This document shows positions 32,801 to 40,088 of a DNA stretch of 64,000 nucleotides, piece after piece. Source of the stretch: Streptomyces sp. NBC_00878 (lineage in GTDB: Bacteria; Actinomycetota; Actinomycetes; Streptomycetales; Streptomycetaceae); NCBI RefSeq assembly GCF_026341515.1, contig NZ_JAPEOK010000001.1, forward strand, positions 5,084,001-5,148,000, given 5' to 3'. The position numbers and the translations under genes were made by a program. Within the stretch, counting starts at the first letter, position 1; every line of letters begins with the position of its first letter. A model generated the notes under the pieces. It was not told the DNA's origin and ran no database searches. It saw only the letters and a list, made by a program, of their open reading frames with translations.

Positions 32801-33903
32801 TCGGGGTGGAGCTGACGGCCGACGACTTCGACTGGTCCCGGATCCCCGACCACCTGAAGATCACGTTCCGGATCGTCGACGAGCGGCGGCGCAAGCTGGC
32901 CGAGGACAAGGACCTGGAGGCCCTGAAGCTGCGCCTGCGGCCGAAGGCGCGCCAGGCCATCTCGCAGGCCGCGGCGGCCACGGCCGAGCGGCAGGGCGGC
33001 GAGTCCCTGGAACGCAAGGGCCTCACGGACTGGTCCATCGGCTCCCTCACCCGCGTCTTCGAGACGCGTCGGGCCGGCCAGCCGGTGAAGGCGTATCCGG
33101 CCCTGGTCGACGACGGAGCGACGGCGACCGGACCGACGACGGCCACCGTGTCCGTACGCCTCTTCGACACCGAGGCCGAGCAGCAGCAGGCCATGTGGAA
33201 GGGCACGCGGCGGCTCATCCTGCTGGGCATCCCGGTGAACCCGGCGAAGTTCGCCTCGGACAAGCTCACGAACGCGCACAAGCTGGCCCTGTCCGCGAAC
33301 CCGCACGGCTCGGTCCAGGCCCTCTTCGACGACTGCGCGACGGCCGCCGCCGACAAGCTGATCGCCGACTTCGGCGGCCCGGCCTGGGACGAGGAGTCGT
33401 ACCGCAAGCTGTACGAGAAGGTGCGCGCGGAGATCGTCGACACCACGGTCCGTACGGTCGACCAGGTCCAGCAGGTCCTGGCGGCCTGGCAGGCCTGTGA
33501 GCGCCGCCTGAAGGGCGTACGGAGTCCGGTGCTGCTCGCGAACCTCACGGACGTACGCAAGCAGCTGGACGCCCTCGTGAAGCCCGGCTTCGTGACGGAG
33601 ACGGGTCTGCGGCGGCTGCCGGACCTGATGCGCTACCTGGTGGCCGCGGACCGCCGGCTCCAGCAGATGCCGACGAACGTCCAGCGGGACACCAGCCGCA
33701 TGGAGAAGGTCCACGAGATGCAGGACGAGTACGCCTGGCTCCTGGAGCAGATGCCGCAGGGGCGTCCCGTCCCGTCCTCGGTCCTGGACATCCGCTGGAT
33801 GATCGAGGAGCTGCGCGTCAGCTACTTCGCGCACGCTCTGGGCACGGCGTACCCCGTCTCCGACAAGCGCATCGTGAAGGCCATCGACGCCGCTGTCCCG
33901 TAA
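29899..33903 (+). CDS. hrpA: ATP-dependent RNA helicase HrpA (DEAH box)
   Basis: 1334 aa from ATG 29899 with GGGGAG upstream. Helicase motifs are G-E-T-G-S-G-K-T-T-Q (Walker A, about 107), D-E-A-H-E-R-S (motif II), T-S-A-T-I (motif III) and Q-R-K-G-R-C-G-R (motif VI, about 395). Helicase-associated and OB-like parts follow, then the long DUF3418-type C-terminal region found in full-length HrpA. The length agrees with the family (about 1300). HrpA works on structured RNA and ribosome rescue in other bacteria. It stands alone between two tRNA-Asp loci. The 1300-codon open frame on the opposite strand is a codon-bias shadow. Confidence 0.97.
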   Translation: MSTHPAPALGDLAPRLAELSLRDAHRLGRRLEGARRIRKPEARAAVTAEIEAEVTKAAIRMAERRTRVPAITYPEQLPVSQKKDDIAAAIRDHQVVIVAGETGSGKTTQIPKICMELGRGVRGMIGHTQPRRIAARTVAERVADELDVPLGEAVGWKVRFTDQVNPDGTFVKLMTDGILLAEIQTDRELLAYDTIIIDEAHERSLNIDFLLGYLAQLLPKRPDLKVVITSATIDPERFSRHFGDAPIVEVSGRTYPVEVRYRPLLEEEGDDSDRDQITAICDAVEELQGEGKGDILVFLSGEREIRDTADALTKKNYRFTEVLPLYARLSHAEQHRAFQPHTGRRIVLATNVAETSLTVPGIKYVIDPGTARISRYSHRTKVQRLPIEPVSQASANQRKGRCGRTSDGICVRLYSEDDFLARPEFTDAEILRTNLASVILQMTAAGLGDIEKFPFIDPPDHRNIRDGVQLLQELGALDPAQKDVRKRLTDSGRKLAQLPVDPRLARMVLEADKNGCVREVMVIAAALSIQDPRERPAEKQAQADQQHARFKDETSDFLAYLNLWRYVREQQKERGSSSFRRMCKQEYLNFLRIREWQDIYTQLRTVAKQMGIHPEEPPAGTAAPEQQVHLSLLAGLLSHIGMKDVKEAGGEGGRNTGKNEYLGARNAKFAIFPGSALFKKPPRFVMSAELVETSRLWARVNAKIEPEWVEPLAEHLLKRTYSEPHWEKDQAAVMAYEKVTLYGVPIVAQRKVNYGRIDPEASRELFIRNALVEGDWRTHHKFFADNRKLLTEVEELEHRARRRDILVDDETLFDFYDQRVPEHVVSGAHFDSWWKHKRHEEPELLDFERSMLINERAGDVSKDDYPDTWRQGPLKFRVTYQFEPGADADGVTVHVPLQVLNQVTDEGFDWQIPGLRDQVVTELIRSLPKPIRRNYVPAPDFAQRFLDRAVPLQEPLSTTMARELKRMVGVELTADDFDWSRIPDHLKITFRIVDERRRKLAEDKDLEALKLRLRPKARQAISQAAAATAERQGGESLERKGLTDWSIGSLTRVFETRRAGQPVKAYPALVDDGATATGPTTATVSVRLFDTEAEQQQAMWKGTRRLILLGIPVNPAKFASDKLTNAHKLALSANPHGSVQALFDDCATAAADKLIADFGGPAWDEESYRKLYEKVRAEIVDTTVRTVDQVQQVLAAWQACERRLKGVRSPVLLANLTDVRKQLDALVKPGFVTETGLRRLPDLMRYLVAADRRLQQMPTNVQRDTSRMEKVHEMQDEYAWLLEQMPQGRPVPSSVLDIRWMIEELRVSYFAHALGTAYPVSDKRIVKAIDAAVP

Positions 33904-33996
33904 CGGCGCCCGCACAGTGGGTGAGTTCGCTCCCGGGGCTCACCCTCCTGTACAGTTTCGTCTCGCAGCGCAACGCAAGATCGCACTGCGAAACAT

Positions 33997-34071
33997 GGTC
34001 CTGTGGAGCAGCTTGGAGTGCTCGCCACCCTGTCAAGGTGGAGGCCGCGGGTTCAAATCCCGTCAGGACCG
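33997..34071 (+). tRNA. tRNA-Asp (GTC), second copy
   Basis: 75 nt, same as the copy at 29517 apart from the D-loop base (GCAGCTTGG instead of GCAGTTTGG). Anticodon loop CTGTCAA. A TACAGT box about 45 bp upstream may be its -10. A 16-bp-stem terminator follows. Confidence 0.97.
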
Positions 34072-34080
34072 CATCAGATG

Positions 34081-34116
34081 AGTGGGCCCGCATCCGAATC
34101 CGGATGCGGGCCCACT
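34081..34116 (+). terminator. Terminator of the second tRNA-Asp
   Basis: Perfect 16-bp stem AGTGGGCCCGCATCCG with loop AATC, 9 bp after the tRNA. Confidence 0.9.
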
Positions 34117-34192
34117 GTCGTTGCTGCGACGACCGGGGCGCAGCTCCGTCGCCAGGGGCGCGGGGCGGTGACACTATGCGGCTCCGCCGCGA

Positions 34193-34232
34193 TGGGGGTC
34201 CCCCCGCTCGAGCGAAGCCGAGAGTGGGGGAG
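34193..34232. repeat. Dispersed extragenic palindrome, GGGGGTCCCCC...AGCGAAGCCGAGAG type
   Basis: The core GCTCGAGCGAAGCCGAGAG is flanked by G5-T-C6 and G5. A close copy lies at 55506-55544. Such elements are scattered between genes in Streptomyces genomes. Confidence 0.8.
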
Positions 34233-34433
34233 CGACAAGCCCCCACCGGCGTGCAGCCGCGCACGGCACCGCAAGCCCTTCCCCTTGGGCGCACCCCCAA
34301 GAAACGCCCCGCATCCGGCAACAGAGCGCCACACCAGCCCCACAGGCCCCGCGGAGCGCATCCTGGGCTTGACGCCGTCACATTCCGCCAGTACCTAGAA
34401 ATCAGGGTCCACGACACCCCACCGGAGGTGACC

Positions 34434-34625
34434 ATGGCGGCGTCCGTTCGGCATGAGACGCGAGCCCTGCTCCGCGCCCACCTGTCGGCCGCCTCCGAGT
34501 ACCGCCATCGGACGAGGCACTGCCCCATCTGCCACCGACTCCTCCGGCTGGCCTCCGAGAGCGCTCCCTTCGACCAGGAGAGCCTCGAAAACCCTCACGA
34601 GGACGAGAGTCCCTCCCCGGCGTGA
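34434..34625 (+). CDS. Small zinc-ribbon-like protein (probably DUF6274)
   Basis: 63 aa from ATG 34434 with GGAGGTG 5 nt upstream, a near-perfect ribosome site that sets the start inside a much longer open frame. The sequence is R-H-E-T-R-A-L-L-R-A-H-L then H-C-P-I-C-H-R-L-L-R-L-A: one C-x-x-C with flanking histidines that could bind a metal. I recall similar short proteins between hrpA and bldC in other Streptomyces, but have no function for them. Confidence 0.7.
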   Translation: MAASVRHETRALLRAHLSAASEYRHRTRHCPICHRLLRLASESAPFDQESLENPHEDESPSPA

Positions 34626-35164
34626 GCGGACCGCACGACGCGCCCCGCACCCCAACTGCCCCTCGGACGACGCGAGATGCGCGCCGCCTCCTTTAGCGCA
34701 GGTACGCCGCCCACAACAAGGACCATGACGTGTGACGGGTGTCACCGCATAAGTTTTCAAACTCGCGGAACTTAGCCCCCACCTACAACTGGTCAATTTA
34801 ATATGTGCAATTGCACCCCGCTTCGGGGCCACGCACAGCTGATCCGACAGGTCCCCCCAGACTGCGGCCAGGCCGCTCACAGACCGGCCCCGCACTCTGT
34901 GCGCGCGCCATGACCAGCGCGTCATCGGCGCATCAGCAGCCCATGACCAGGTGCCATCGGGCACCGCCCGGCACCCCCGGCGCACAAAAAGATCGCGCTG
35001 GACCCGGCGGAGTCCAGCGCGATCTACGACGCACCCTTGTTGCTGTTTGGTTGTTGCTCGGGCGTGGACCCCGTTGGGGCGGGATCCGCGTCGCTTGGAG
35101 CTTGGGTTCGGGCAGTCCGGCAAGTTGGGGGAACTACCGAAATGCCCTGCTATGCAGTTGTTGT
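34626..35164. other. Intergenic region before bldC 3' end
   Basis: 539 bp with no supported gene. It has an AT-rich pocket (about 34741-34816), a perfect GTGCAATTGCAC palindrome at 34805-34816, and the bldC terminator at 34990-35025. Confidence 0.55.
34990..35025 (-). terminator. Intrinsic terminator of bldC
   Basis: Stem AGATCGCGCTGGAC/GTCCAGCGCGATCT (14 bp) with an 8-nt loop. On the minus strand it is followed by TTTTTGTG, a classic U-tract, about 140 nt after the bldC stop. Confidence 0.9.
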
Positions 35165-35371
35165 TCAGGCTTCGCTGCGCTGCTGCGGGATGCCCGCGAG
35201 CAGGGCGCGGACCTCCGCTTCGCGGTAACGGCGATGGCCGCCGAGCGTGCGAATCGAAGTGAGCTTGCCGGCCTTCGCCCACCGCGTGACCGTCTTAGGG
35301 TCCACGCGGAACATCGTGGCGACCTCAGCCGGGGTCAGCAGCGGCTCGGCATCAGGGGTGCGAGCGGTCAT
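35165..35371 (-). CDS. bldC: Developmental regulator BldC (MerR-like HTH)
   Basis: 68 aa from ATG 35371 with GAGGAGG upstream, exactly the size of BldC. A longer frame from 35410 overlaps the leader hairpin. It has the winged helix-turn-helix L-L-T-P-A-E-V-A-T-M-F-R-V, D-P-K-T-V-T-R-W-A-K-A-G, then T-L-G-G-H-R-R-Y-R. BldC binds head-to-tail on direct repeats and delays entry into development in Streptomyces. Its gene is monocistronic here, with its own terminator. Confidence 0.97.
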   Translation of the reverse strand: MTARTPDAEPLLTPAEVATMFRVDPKTVTRWAKAGKLTSIRTLGGHRRYREAEVRALLAGIPQQRSEA

Positions 35372-36012
35372 GAGCGGCCTCCTCGGGAGAACCGAACCTT
35401 CTCGGTTCATTCCTCTAAATTCTGCACCTTGACCCGCGTTGCCCGAAATGGCGGATGCGGGTCGAGTCGGTTATAGGACGAACGGCTTGTCCTCGGCACT
35501 ACAACTACACCATCTGTCCAACCGCGTCGGCCAAACCGATGGAATTGCCCTCCCAGGTGTCCATCGGCGACGGAAGCCAATGGACCATGCCATAGCGGAC
35601 AGTCACGCCGCTGTGACGATCAGTCACAGGGCGATCAGGAGCCATCAGACCCCCCATAGCGCACAATGCCGAGATTCCACCCATAGGCGGGCAGAAGGAG
35701 CCCTCCCCGGACTCCTTGTCCTATTTTGGCACGAGGAGGGGCGTTAGGCGCAAGGTCCGCGTAAGTGCCGTCCGTCACGCTTACCCCGTAAGACCCGGAT
35801 AGGGACTTACGTCCTGTCAGATGCCGTGACGCATAGAAACCATCGGCCCCACAGGTGCCCTGCCGCCCCGCCGTCCGAACCATCGGCGCCGGTATGCGAA
35901 CTCAGTATGCCGACCCCTCGAACAACCTGTCGGCCGACCCCTCGAACGGTTCGCCGGCCGGCCTGTCGGCTTCTCGACCCTCCGGCGCTCCGGCGCTCCG
36001 GCTCCCCGGCCC
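35372..36012. other. Intergenic region between bldC and the next upstream gene
   Basis: 641 bp that must hold the bldC promoter and a long leader. I see no tRNA or conserved small gene. Open frames are unsupported and lack ribosome sites. Apart from the hairpin at 35389-35408 nothing stands out. Confidence 0.5.
35389..35408 (-). promoter_or_regulatory. Leader hairpin just upstream of the bldC ribosome site
   Basis: On the minus strand GAACCGA and TCGGTTC (7-bp arms) enclose a 6-nt loop. The hairpin ends about 17 nt before the bldC ATG, touching the region of the GAGGAGG site. It may tune translation. Confidence 0.45.
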
Positions 36013-36879
36013 TCAGTTCGCCGAGCGGCGGTCCCGGACCGAGCGCCACCGCTCCACGAGCCGACCGTACGCCTCCCCGGCCGCGGGCCCGTCTCCGGTA
36101 CGCAGCGCCTCGATGCCCGCCGCGACGTCCGCCGCCGAATGGTCGCCGTCGAGCTCCCCGGCGGGCAGGACGTGCACCAGGCCGCCGTAGTCGAGCTCCA
36201 CCAGCGAGCGCGGATGGAACTCCTCCAGCCACCGCCCCACGTCCACCAGACCGTCGATGAGCGGCCCCTCGTCGAGGGCGTCCCGCAGCGTCCGCAGGCC
36301 CCGCGCCACCCGCCGCCGGGCCTGCACCATCGGCGTCCGGTAGCGCAGGACGGGCGGGTCCTCCGCCGCCCCCGGGGCGCCCCCTGAGCCGGTTCCCTTG
36401 TCGTACTCGCGCTCCTCGTCCGACACCAGGACGAACCAGTTCAGCGGGACCTGCCAGGTCGACGTGCGGATCCACGGCCGGGCGTCGGGATTGCGGGTCA
36501 GCCAGCGCTCGTAGTCCTGGGTCGCCTGATGGCGTACGACCGCCGGGAGCACCGCCTCCAGGACCGGCGCCGGCAGCTCCTCGGCCAGGTCGCCCAGGGC
36601 CTGCCAGCCACGCAGCCGGGTCCGCCAGGGGCACACGCACAGCACGCCGTCCACGTCCGCGACGAACGCGTCGCCGCTCTCCTGCACCGGCACCGGGACC
36701 GGCGGGATGGGCAGCAAGTCGGCCAGCGACCGGCGCAGTTCATCCTGGTAGGAGGGCCGGTCGGGCCGGCGCGCATAGCGGGCCCAGTGGCCGCGCTCCG
36801 GCTCCGGAAAAGCCGCCAGCGGTTCGTACACGCGCAGATAGGACGCGTACGGGACGATCAACGAGGACACCTTGGGCAC
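36013..36879 (-). CDS. Conserved hypothetical protein between bldC and vdh
   Basis: 288 aa from GTG 36879, chosen for its GGGAGGGAGC ribosome site; the open frame extends upstream to 37098 into the vdh promoter. No domain is recognised. It begins P-K-V-S-S-L-I-V-P-Y-A-S-Y-L-R-V-Y-E-P, has W-Q-V-P-L-N-W-F-V-L-V in the middle, and appears soluble without signal or TM segments. I recall a gene of this type at the same place in S. coelicolor, so it is a conserved syntenic actinobacterial protein of unknown role. It is divergent from vdh. Confidence 0.8.
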   Translation of the reverse strand: MPKVSSLIVPYASYLRVYEPLAAFPEPERGHWARYARRPDRPSYQDELRRSLADLLPIPPVPVPVQESGDAFVADVDGVLCVCPWRTRLRGWQALGDLAEELPAPVLEAVLPAVVRHQATQDYERWLTRNPDARPWIRTSTWQVPLNWFVLVSDEEREYDKGTGSGGAPGAAEDPPVLRYRTPMVQARRRVARGLRTLRDALDEGPLIDGLVDVGRWLEEFHPRSLVELDYGGLVHVLPAGELDGDHSAADVAAGIEALRTGDGPAAGEAYGRLVERWRSVRDRRSAN

Positions 36880-37112
36880 GCTTGCTCCCTCCCCCGCCGA
36901 CCCGACGGAAAACCCGCGAAACCCGCTCACAGGAGTGCGGGAAACCACAGCAAATCGTCCCACGCCCCATCGTGACCGTACTCCGCGAGAGGGTGATCCT
37001 GACCACTGCGCGGATGGCGGTCGCATCCAGGCTCTAATCTCATGCCACACAGACCTCCGCCACCCGTACGGAGGCCGCCCCAACCGCCGCTTCTTCACTG
37101 GGAGTCACCACC

Positions 37113-38210
37113 GTGACCGACGTAACCGGCGCGCCTGCTGATGTACTGCACACCCTGTTCCACTCGGATCAGGGCGGCCATGAGCAAGTCGTGCTCTGCC
37201 AGGACCGAGCCAGTGGCCTCAAGGCCGTCATCGCCATCCACTCGACCGCCCTGGGCCCCGCCCTCGGCGGCACGCGCTTCTACCCGTACGCGAGCGAGGC
37301 GGAGGCCGTCGCCGACGCGCTGAACCTCGCCCGCGGGATGTCGTACAAGAACGCCATGGCCGGGCTCGACCACGGCGGCGGCAAAGCGGTGATCATCGGT
37401 GATCCCGAGCGGATCAAGACAGAGGCGCTGCTCCTCGCGTACGGCCGGTTCGTGGCCTCGCTCGGCGGCCGGTACGTCACCGCCTGTGACGTCGGTACGT
37501 ACGTGGCCGACATGGACGTCGTGGCGCGCGAGTGCCGCTGGACGACCGGGCGCTCCCCCGAGAACGGCGGCGCGGGCGACTCGTCCGTCCTGACGGCCTT
37601 CGGCGTCTTCCAGGGCATGCGGGCCTCCGCCCAGCACCTGTGGGGCGACCCGTCGCTGCGCGGCCGCAGGGTCGGCGTCGCGGGCGTGGGCAAGGTCGGA
37701 CACCACCTCGTGGAGCATCTGCTGGAGGACGGCGCCGAGGTCGTGATCACGGACGTACGGGCGGAGTCCGTACGGCGAATTCTGGACAGGCACCCGTCCG
37801 GCGGCGTGACGGCCGTCGCGGACACAGACGCGCTCATCCGGGTCGAGGGACTGGACATCTACGCCCCCTGCGCGCTGGGCGGCGCCCTGAGCGACGACTC
37901 CGTACCGGTGCTCACCGCGAAGATCGTCTGCGGCGCGGCCAACAACCAGCTGGCGCACACGGGCGTCGAGAAGGACCTCGCCGACCGCGGGATCCTCTAC
38001 GCGCCGGACTACGTGGTGAACGCCGGCGGGGTCATCCAGGTCGCCGACGAACTCCACGGATTCGACTTCGAGCGGTGCAAAGCGAAAGCCGCGAAGATCT
38101 TCGACACCACGCTGGCCATATTCGCACGTGCGAAGGAGGACGGGATTCCGCCGGCCGCTGCGGCCGACCGGATCGCCGAGCACCGCATGGCGGAAGCACG
38201 CCGTCCGTAG
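37113..38210 (+). CDS. vdh: Valine (branched-chain amino acid) dehydrogenase
   Basis: 365 aa from GTG 37113. It belongs to the Glu/Leu/Phe/Val dehydrogenase family: substrate-binding G-P-A-L-G-G-T-R, catalytic Lys in [11 protein letters not shown], and NAD Rossmann motif [12 protein letters not shown]. The length matches Streptomyces Vdh. It deaminates valine, leucine and isoleucine to 2-oxo acids, feeding branched precursors to fatty acids and polyketides. A TAATCT box (about 37036-37041) is a reasonable -10. Transcribed alone, divergent from the hypothetical gene. Confidence 0.95.
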   Translation: MTDVTGAPADVLHTLFHSDQGGHEQVVLCQDRASGLKAVIAIHSTALGPALGGTRFYPYASEAEAVADALNLARGMSYKNAMAGLDHGGGKAVIIGDPERIKTEALLLAYGRFVASLGGRYVTACDVGTYVADMDVVARECRWTTGRSPENGGAGDSSVLTAFGVFQGMRASAQHLWGDPSLRGRRVGVAGVGKVGHHLVEHLLEDGAEVVITDVRAESVRRILDRHPSGGVTAVADTDALIRVEGLDIYAPCALGGALSDDSVPVLTAKIVCGAANNQLAHTGVEKDLADRGILYAPDYVVNAGGVIQVADELHGFDFERCKAKAAKIFDTTLAIFARAKEDGIPPAAAADRIAEHRMAEARRP

Positions 38211-38512
38211 GGTCCGGGAGACCTGTCCCGGGCGTCTGGCGGGTACCCGTCGGCGGGTGTTGGAGAGAACTCTCACGTTCGTCGGCGGGTCGTTCGCCAA
38301 GAAGAGGTTAAAATCGCGGTTGACCAGCGAGGACAGGGCACCTCGCGGGTTCTGGGCACAGGCGCGTCCTGCGGGCGACGTACCGTATGGGCGCGGGCTC
38401 AGGTACCGTGGAAGCCCTACGGACCGGTCTCTCCACGGAGAGCCCGTTCCAGATCATGAACGCGTGTCAAGACTCTGGGGCCGTCGAGCCCCGTATCCGA
38501 GGGGGTCGAGCC
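38211..38512. other. Intergenic region vdh to DUF3073 gene
   Basis: 302 bp. A small inverted repeat GAGAG-AA-CTCTC is at 38263-38274, and a TTGACC at about 38319 could be a -35 for the DUF3073 gene. No strong terminator for vdh is seen, and there is no gene I can support. Confidence 0.4.
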
Positions 38513-38764
38513 ATGGGGCGCGGCCGGGCAAAGGCCAAGCAGACGAAGGTCGCCCGCCAGCTGAAGTACAGCAGCGGCGGGACTGACCTCTCGCGTCTGG
38601 CCAATGAGCTGGGCGCTTCGACTTCGCAACAGCCGCCGAATGGCGAGCCGTTCGAGGACGACGACGAGGAAGACGACCCGTACGCCCAGTACGCGGATCT
38701 CTACAACGACGACGAGGACGAGGACGACGAGTCCGGTCCCACGTCGCAACGCCGCGGCGCTTGA
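38513..38764 (+). CDS. DUF3073 small acidic-tail protein
   Basis: 83 aa from ATG 38513 (G-G-G-G-G-T ribosome-site region upstream; longer frames from 38387 are not conserved). It has a basic N-terminus M-G-R-G-R-A-K-A-K-Q-T-K-V-A-R-Q-L-K-Y, then D-L-S-R-L-A-N-E-L, and a C-terminal run rich in Asp/Glu with Y-A-Q-Y-A-D-L-Y. It is a widespread actinobacterial family of unknown function found next to purM. The charge split suggests a nucleic-acid-associated or autoinhibited protein; that is inference. Confidence 0.9.
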   Translation: MGRGRAKAKQTKVARQLKYSSGGTDLSRLANELGASTSQQPPNGEPFEDDDEEDDPYAQYADLYNDDEDEDDESGPTSQRRGA

Positions 38765-38799
38765 CGCTCCAGTTGAGCTTGTCGTTCTAGCTGCGCTTC

Positions 38800-38836
38800 A
38801 CCCGGTCCGGAGGGGTTACCGCCGGACCGGGTTTTG
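38800..38836 (+). terminator. Terminator after the DUF3073 gene
   Basis: ACCCGGTCCGG/CCGGACCGGGT, an 11-bp stem with an 11-nt loop, followed by TTTTG. Confidence 0.88.
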
Positions 38837-38900
38837 TGCGTGGGCGCTCCGCTGGGTTAGCGGGGTAACTACGGCGCGTTGTGATCTGCGGGTGATCGTG

Positions 38901-38938
38901 GGCTGGTCGCGCAGTTCCCCGCGCCCCTAAAGGGGCGC
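38901..38938. repeat. Dispersed repeat GGCTGGTCGCGCAGTTCCCC... with GCGCCCCT/AGGGGCGC hairpin
   Basis: The unit ends in the self-complementary GCGCCCCTAAAGGGGCGC. Variants of the same family start at 48034, 55345 and 59464. It lies between convergent genes and may add to termination. Confidence 0.75.
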
Positions 38939-38960
38939 CTCTCCAGCCCAGGCGTGTTGA

Positions 38961-40043
38961 TCAGATCGCGTAGTCGTTGATCAGGGCCGCGCCCGTCTCG
39001 TGGTTGCCGCGGTCGGCGATCTCGCCTGCTACCCAGGCCTCCACGCCTCGGTCGGCGAGTGTGGCGAGGGCCACATCCGTCGACTCCTCGGGGACGATCG
39101 CGATCATGCCGACGCCCATGTTGAGGGTCTTTTCCAGCTCCAGGCGGTCTACCTGGCCGGTGGTGCCGACGAGGTCGAAGACCGGGGCCGGGGTCCAGGT
39201 GGCGCGGTCGACGATCGCGTGGAGGCCGTCCGGGATCACGCGGGCCAGGTTGGCCGCGAGACCGCCGCCCGTGATGTGCGAGAAGGCGTGTACGTCGGTC
39301 GTGCGGGTCAGCGCCAGACAGTCCAGCGAGTAGATCTTGGTGGGCTCCAGGAGCTCCTCGCCGAGCGTGCGGCCGAACTCCGCGACATGCTGGTCGAGCT
39401 TCAGCTTGGCGCGGTCGAAGAGGACGTGCCGGACGAGTGAGTACCCGTTCGAGTGAAGCCCGGAGGCCGCCATGGCGATCACCGTGTCACCCGTACGGAT
39501 ACGATCCGCGCCCAGGAGGCGGTCCGCCTCCACGACGCCCGTACCGGCGCCCGCGACGTCGAAGTCGTCCGGGCCCAGGAGTCCCGGGTGTTCGGCCGTC
39601 TCGCCGCCCACCAGGGCGCAGCCGGCGAGGACGCAGCCCTCGGCGATGCCCTTCACGATGGCGGCCACGCGCTCGGGGTGGACCTTGCCGACGCAGATGT
39701 AGTCGGTCATGAAGAGCGGTTCGGCGCCGCACACCACGATGTCGTCCATGACCATCGCGACCAGGTCGTGGCCGATGGTGTCGTACACGCCGAGCCGGCG
39801 GGCGAGGTCGACCTTCGTGCCCACGCCGTCCGTGGCGGAGGCGAGCAGCGGTCGCTCGTACCGCTTGAGGGCGGAGGCGTCGAAGAGGCCGGCGAAGCCG
39901 CCGAGGCCGCCGAGGACCTCGGGGCGCTGCGTCTTCTTCACCCACTCCTTCATGAGCTCTACGGCGCGGTCGCCCGCCTCGATGTCGACACCTGCTGTTT
40001 TGTAGGACGCCGTTGCGTAGCTGGCACCAGTTGTCTCAGACAT
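38961..40043 (-). CDS. purM: Phosphoribosylformylglycinamidine cyclo-ligase (AIR synthase)
   Basis: 360 aa from ATG 40043. PurM hallmarks are S-A-T-D-G-V-G-T-K, M-V-M-D-D-I-V-V-C-G-A-E-P, G-G-E-T-A-E-H-P and H-I-T-G-G-G-L. It converts FGAM to AIR with ATP in purine synthesis. It lies 45 bp downstream of purF on the same strand, so the two form an operon. Confidence 0.97.
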   Translation of the reverse strand: MSETTGASYATASYKTAGVDIEAGDRAVELMKEWVKKTQRPEVLGGLGGFAGLFDASALKRYERPLLASATDGVGTKVDLARRLGVYDTIGHDLVAMVMDDIVVCGAEPLFMTDYICVGKVHPERVAAIVKGIAEGCVLAGCALVGGETAEHPGLLGPDDFDVAGAGTGVVEADRLLGADRIRTGDTVIAMAASGLHSNGYSLVRHVLFDRAKLKLDQHVAEFGRTLGEELLEPTKIYSLDCLALTRTTDVHAFSHITGGGLAANLARVIPDGLHAIVDRATWTPAPVFDLVGTTGQVDRLELEKTLNMGVGMIAIVPEESTDVALATLADRGVEAWVAGEIADRGNHETGAALINDYAI

Positions 40044-40088
40044 GACGGTGAGAACTTTCGTGTCGTACAGCGGTGTTGCTGCGAGGGC

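Noticed and set aside
29956..33915. About 1300-codon open frame on the minus strand opposite hrpA
   Set aside because: It mirrors the codon structure of hrpA, is low-complexity (Leu/Arg/Val/Asp) and has no family motif. It is a typical GC-bias antisense shadow.
33921..34433. N-terminal extension of the small Cys protein upstream of bldC
   Set aside because: It would run through tRNA-Asp and its terminator. The GGAGGTG at 34423 clearly marks the start at 34434.
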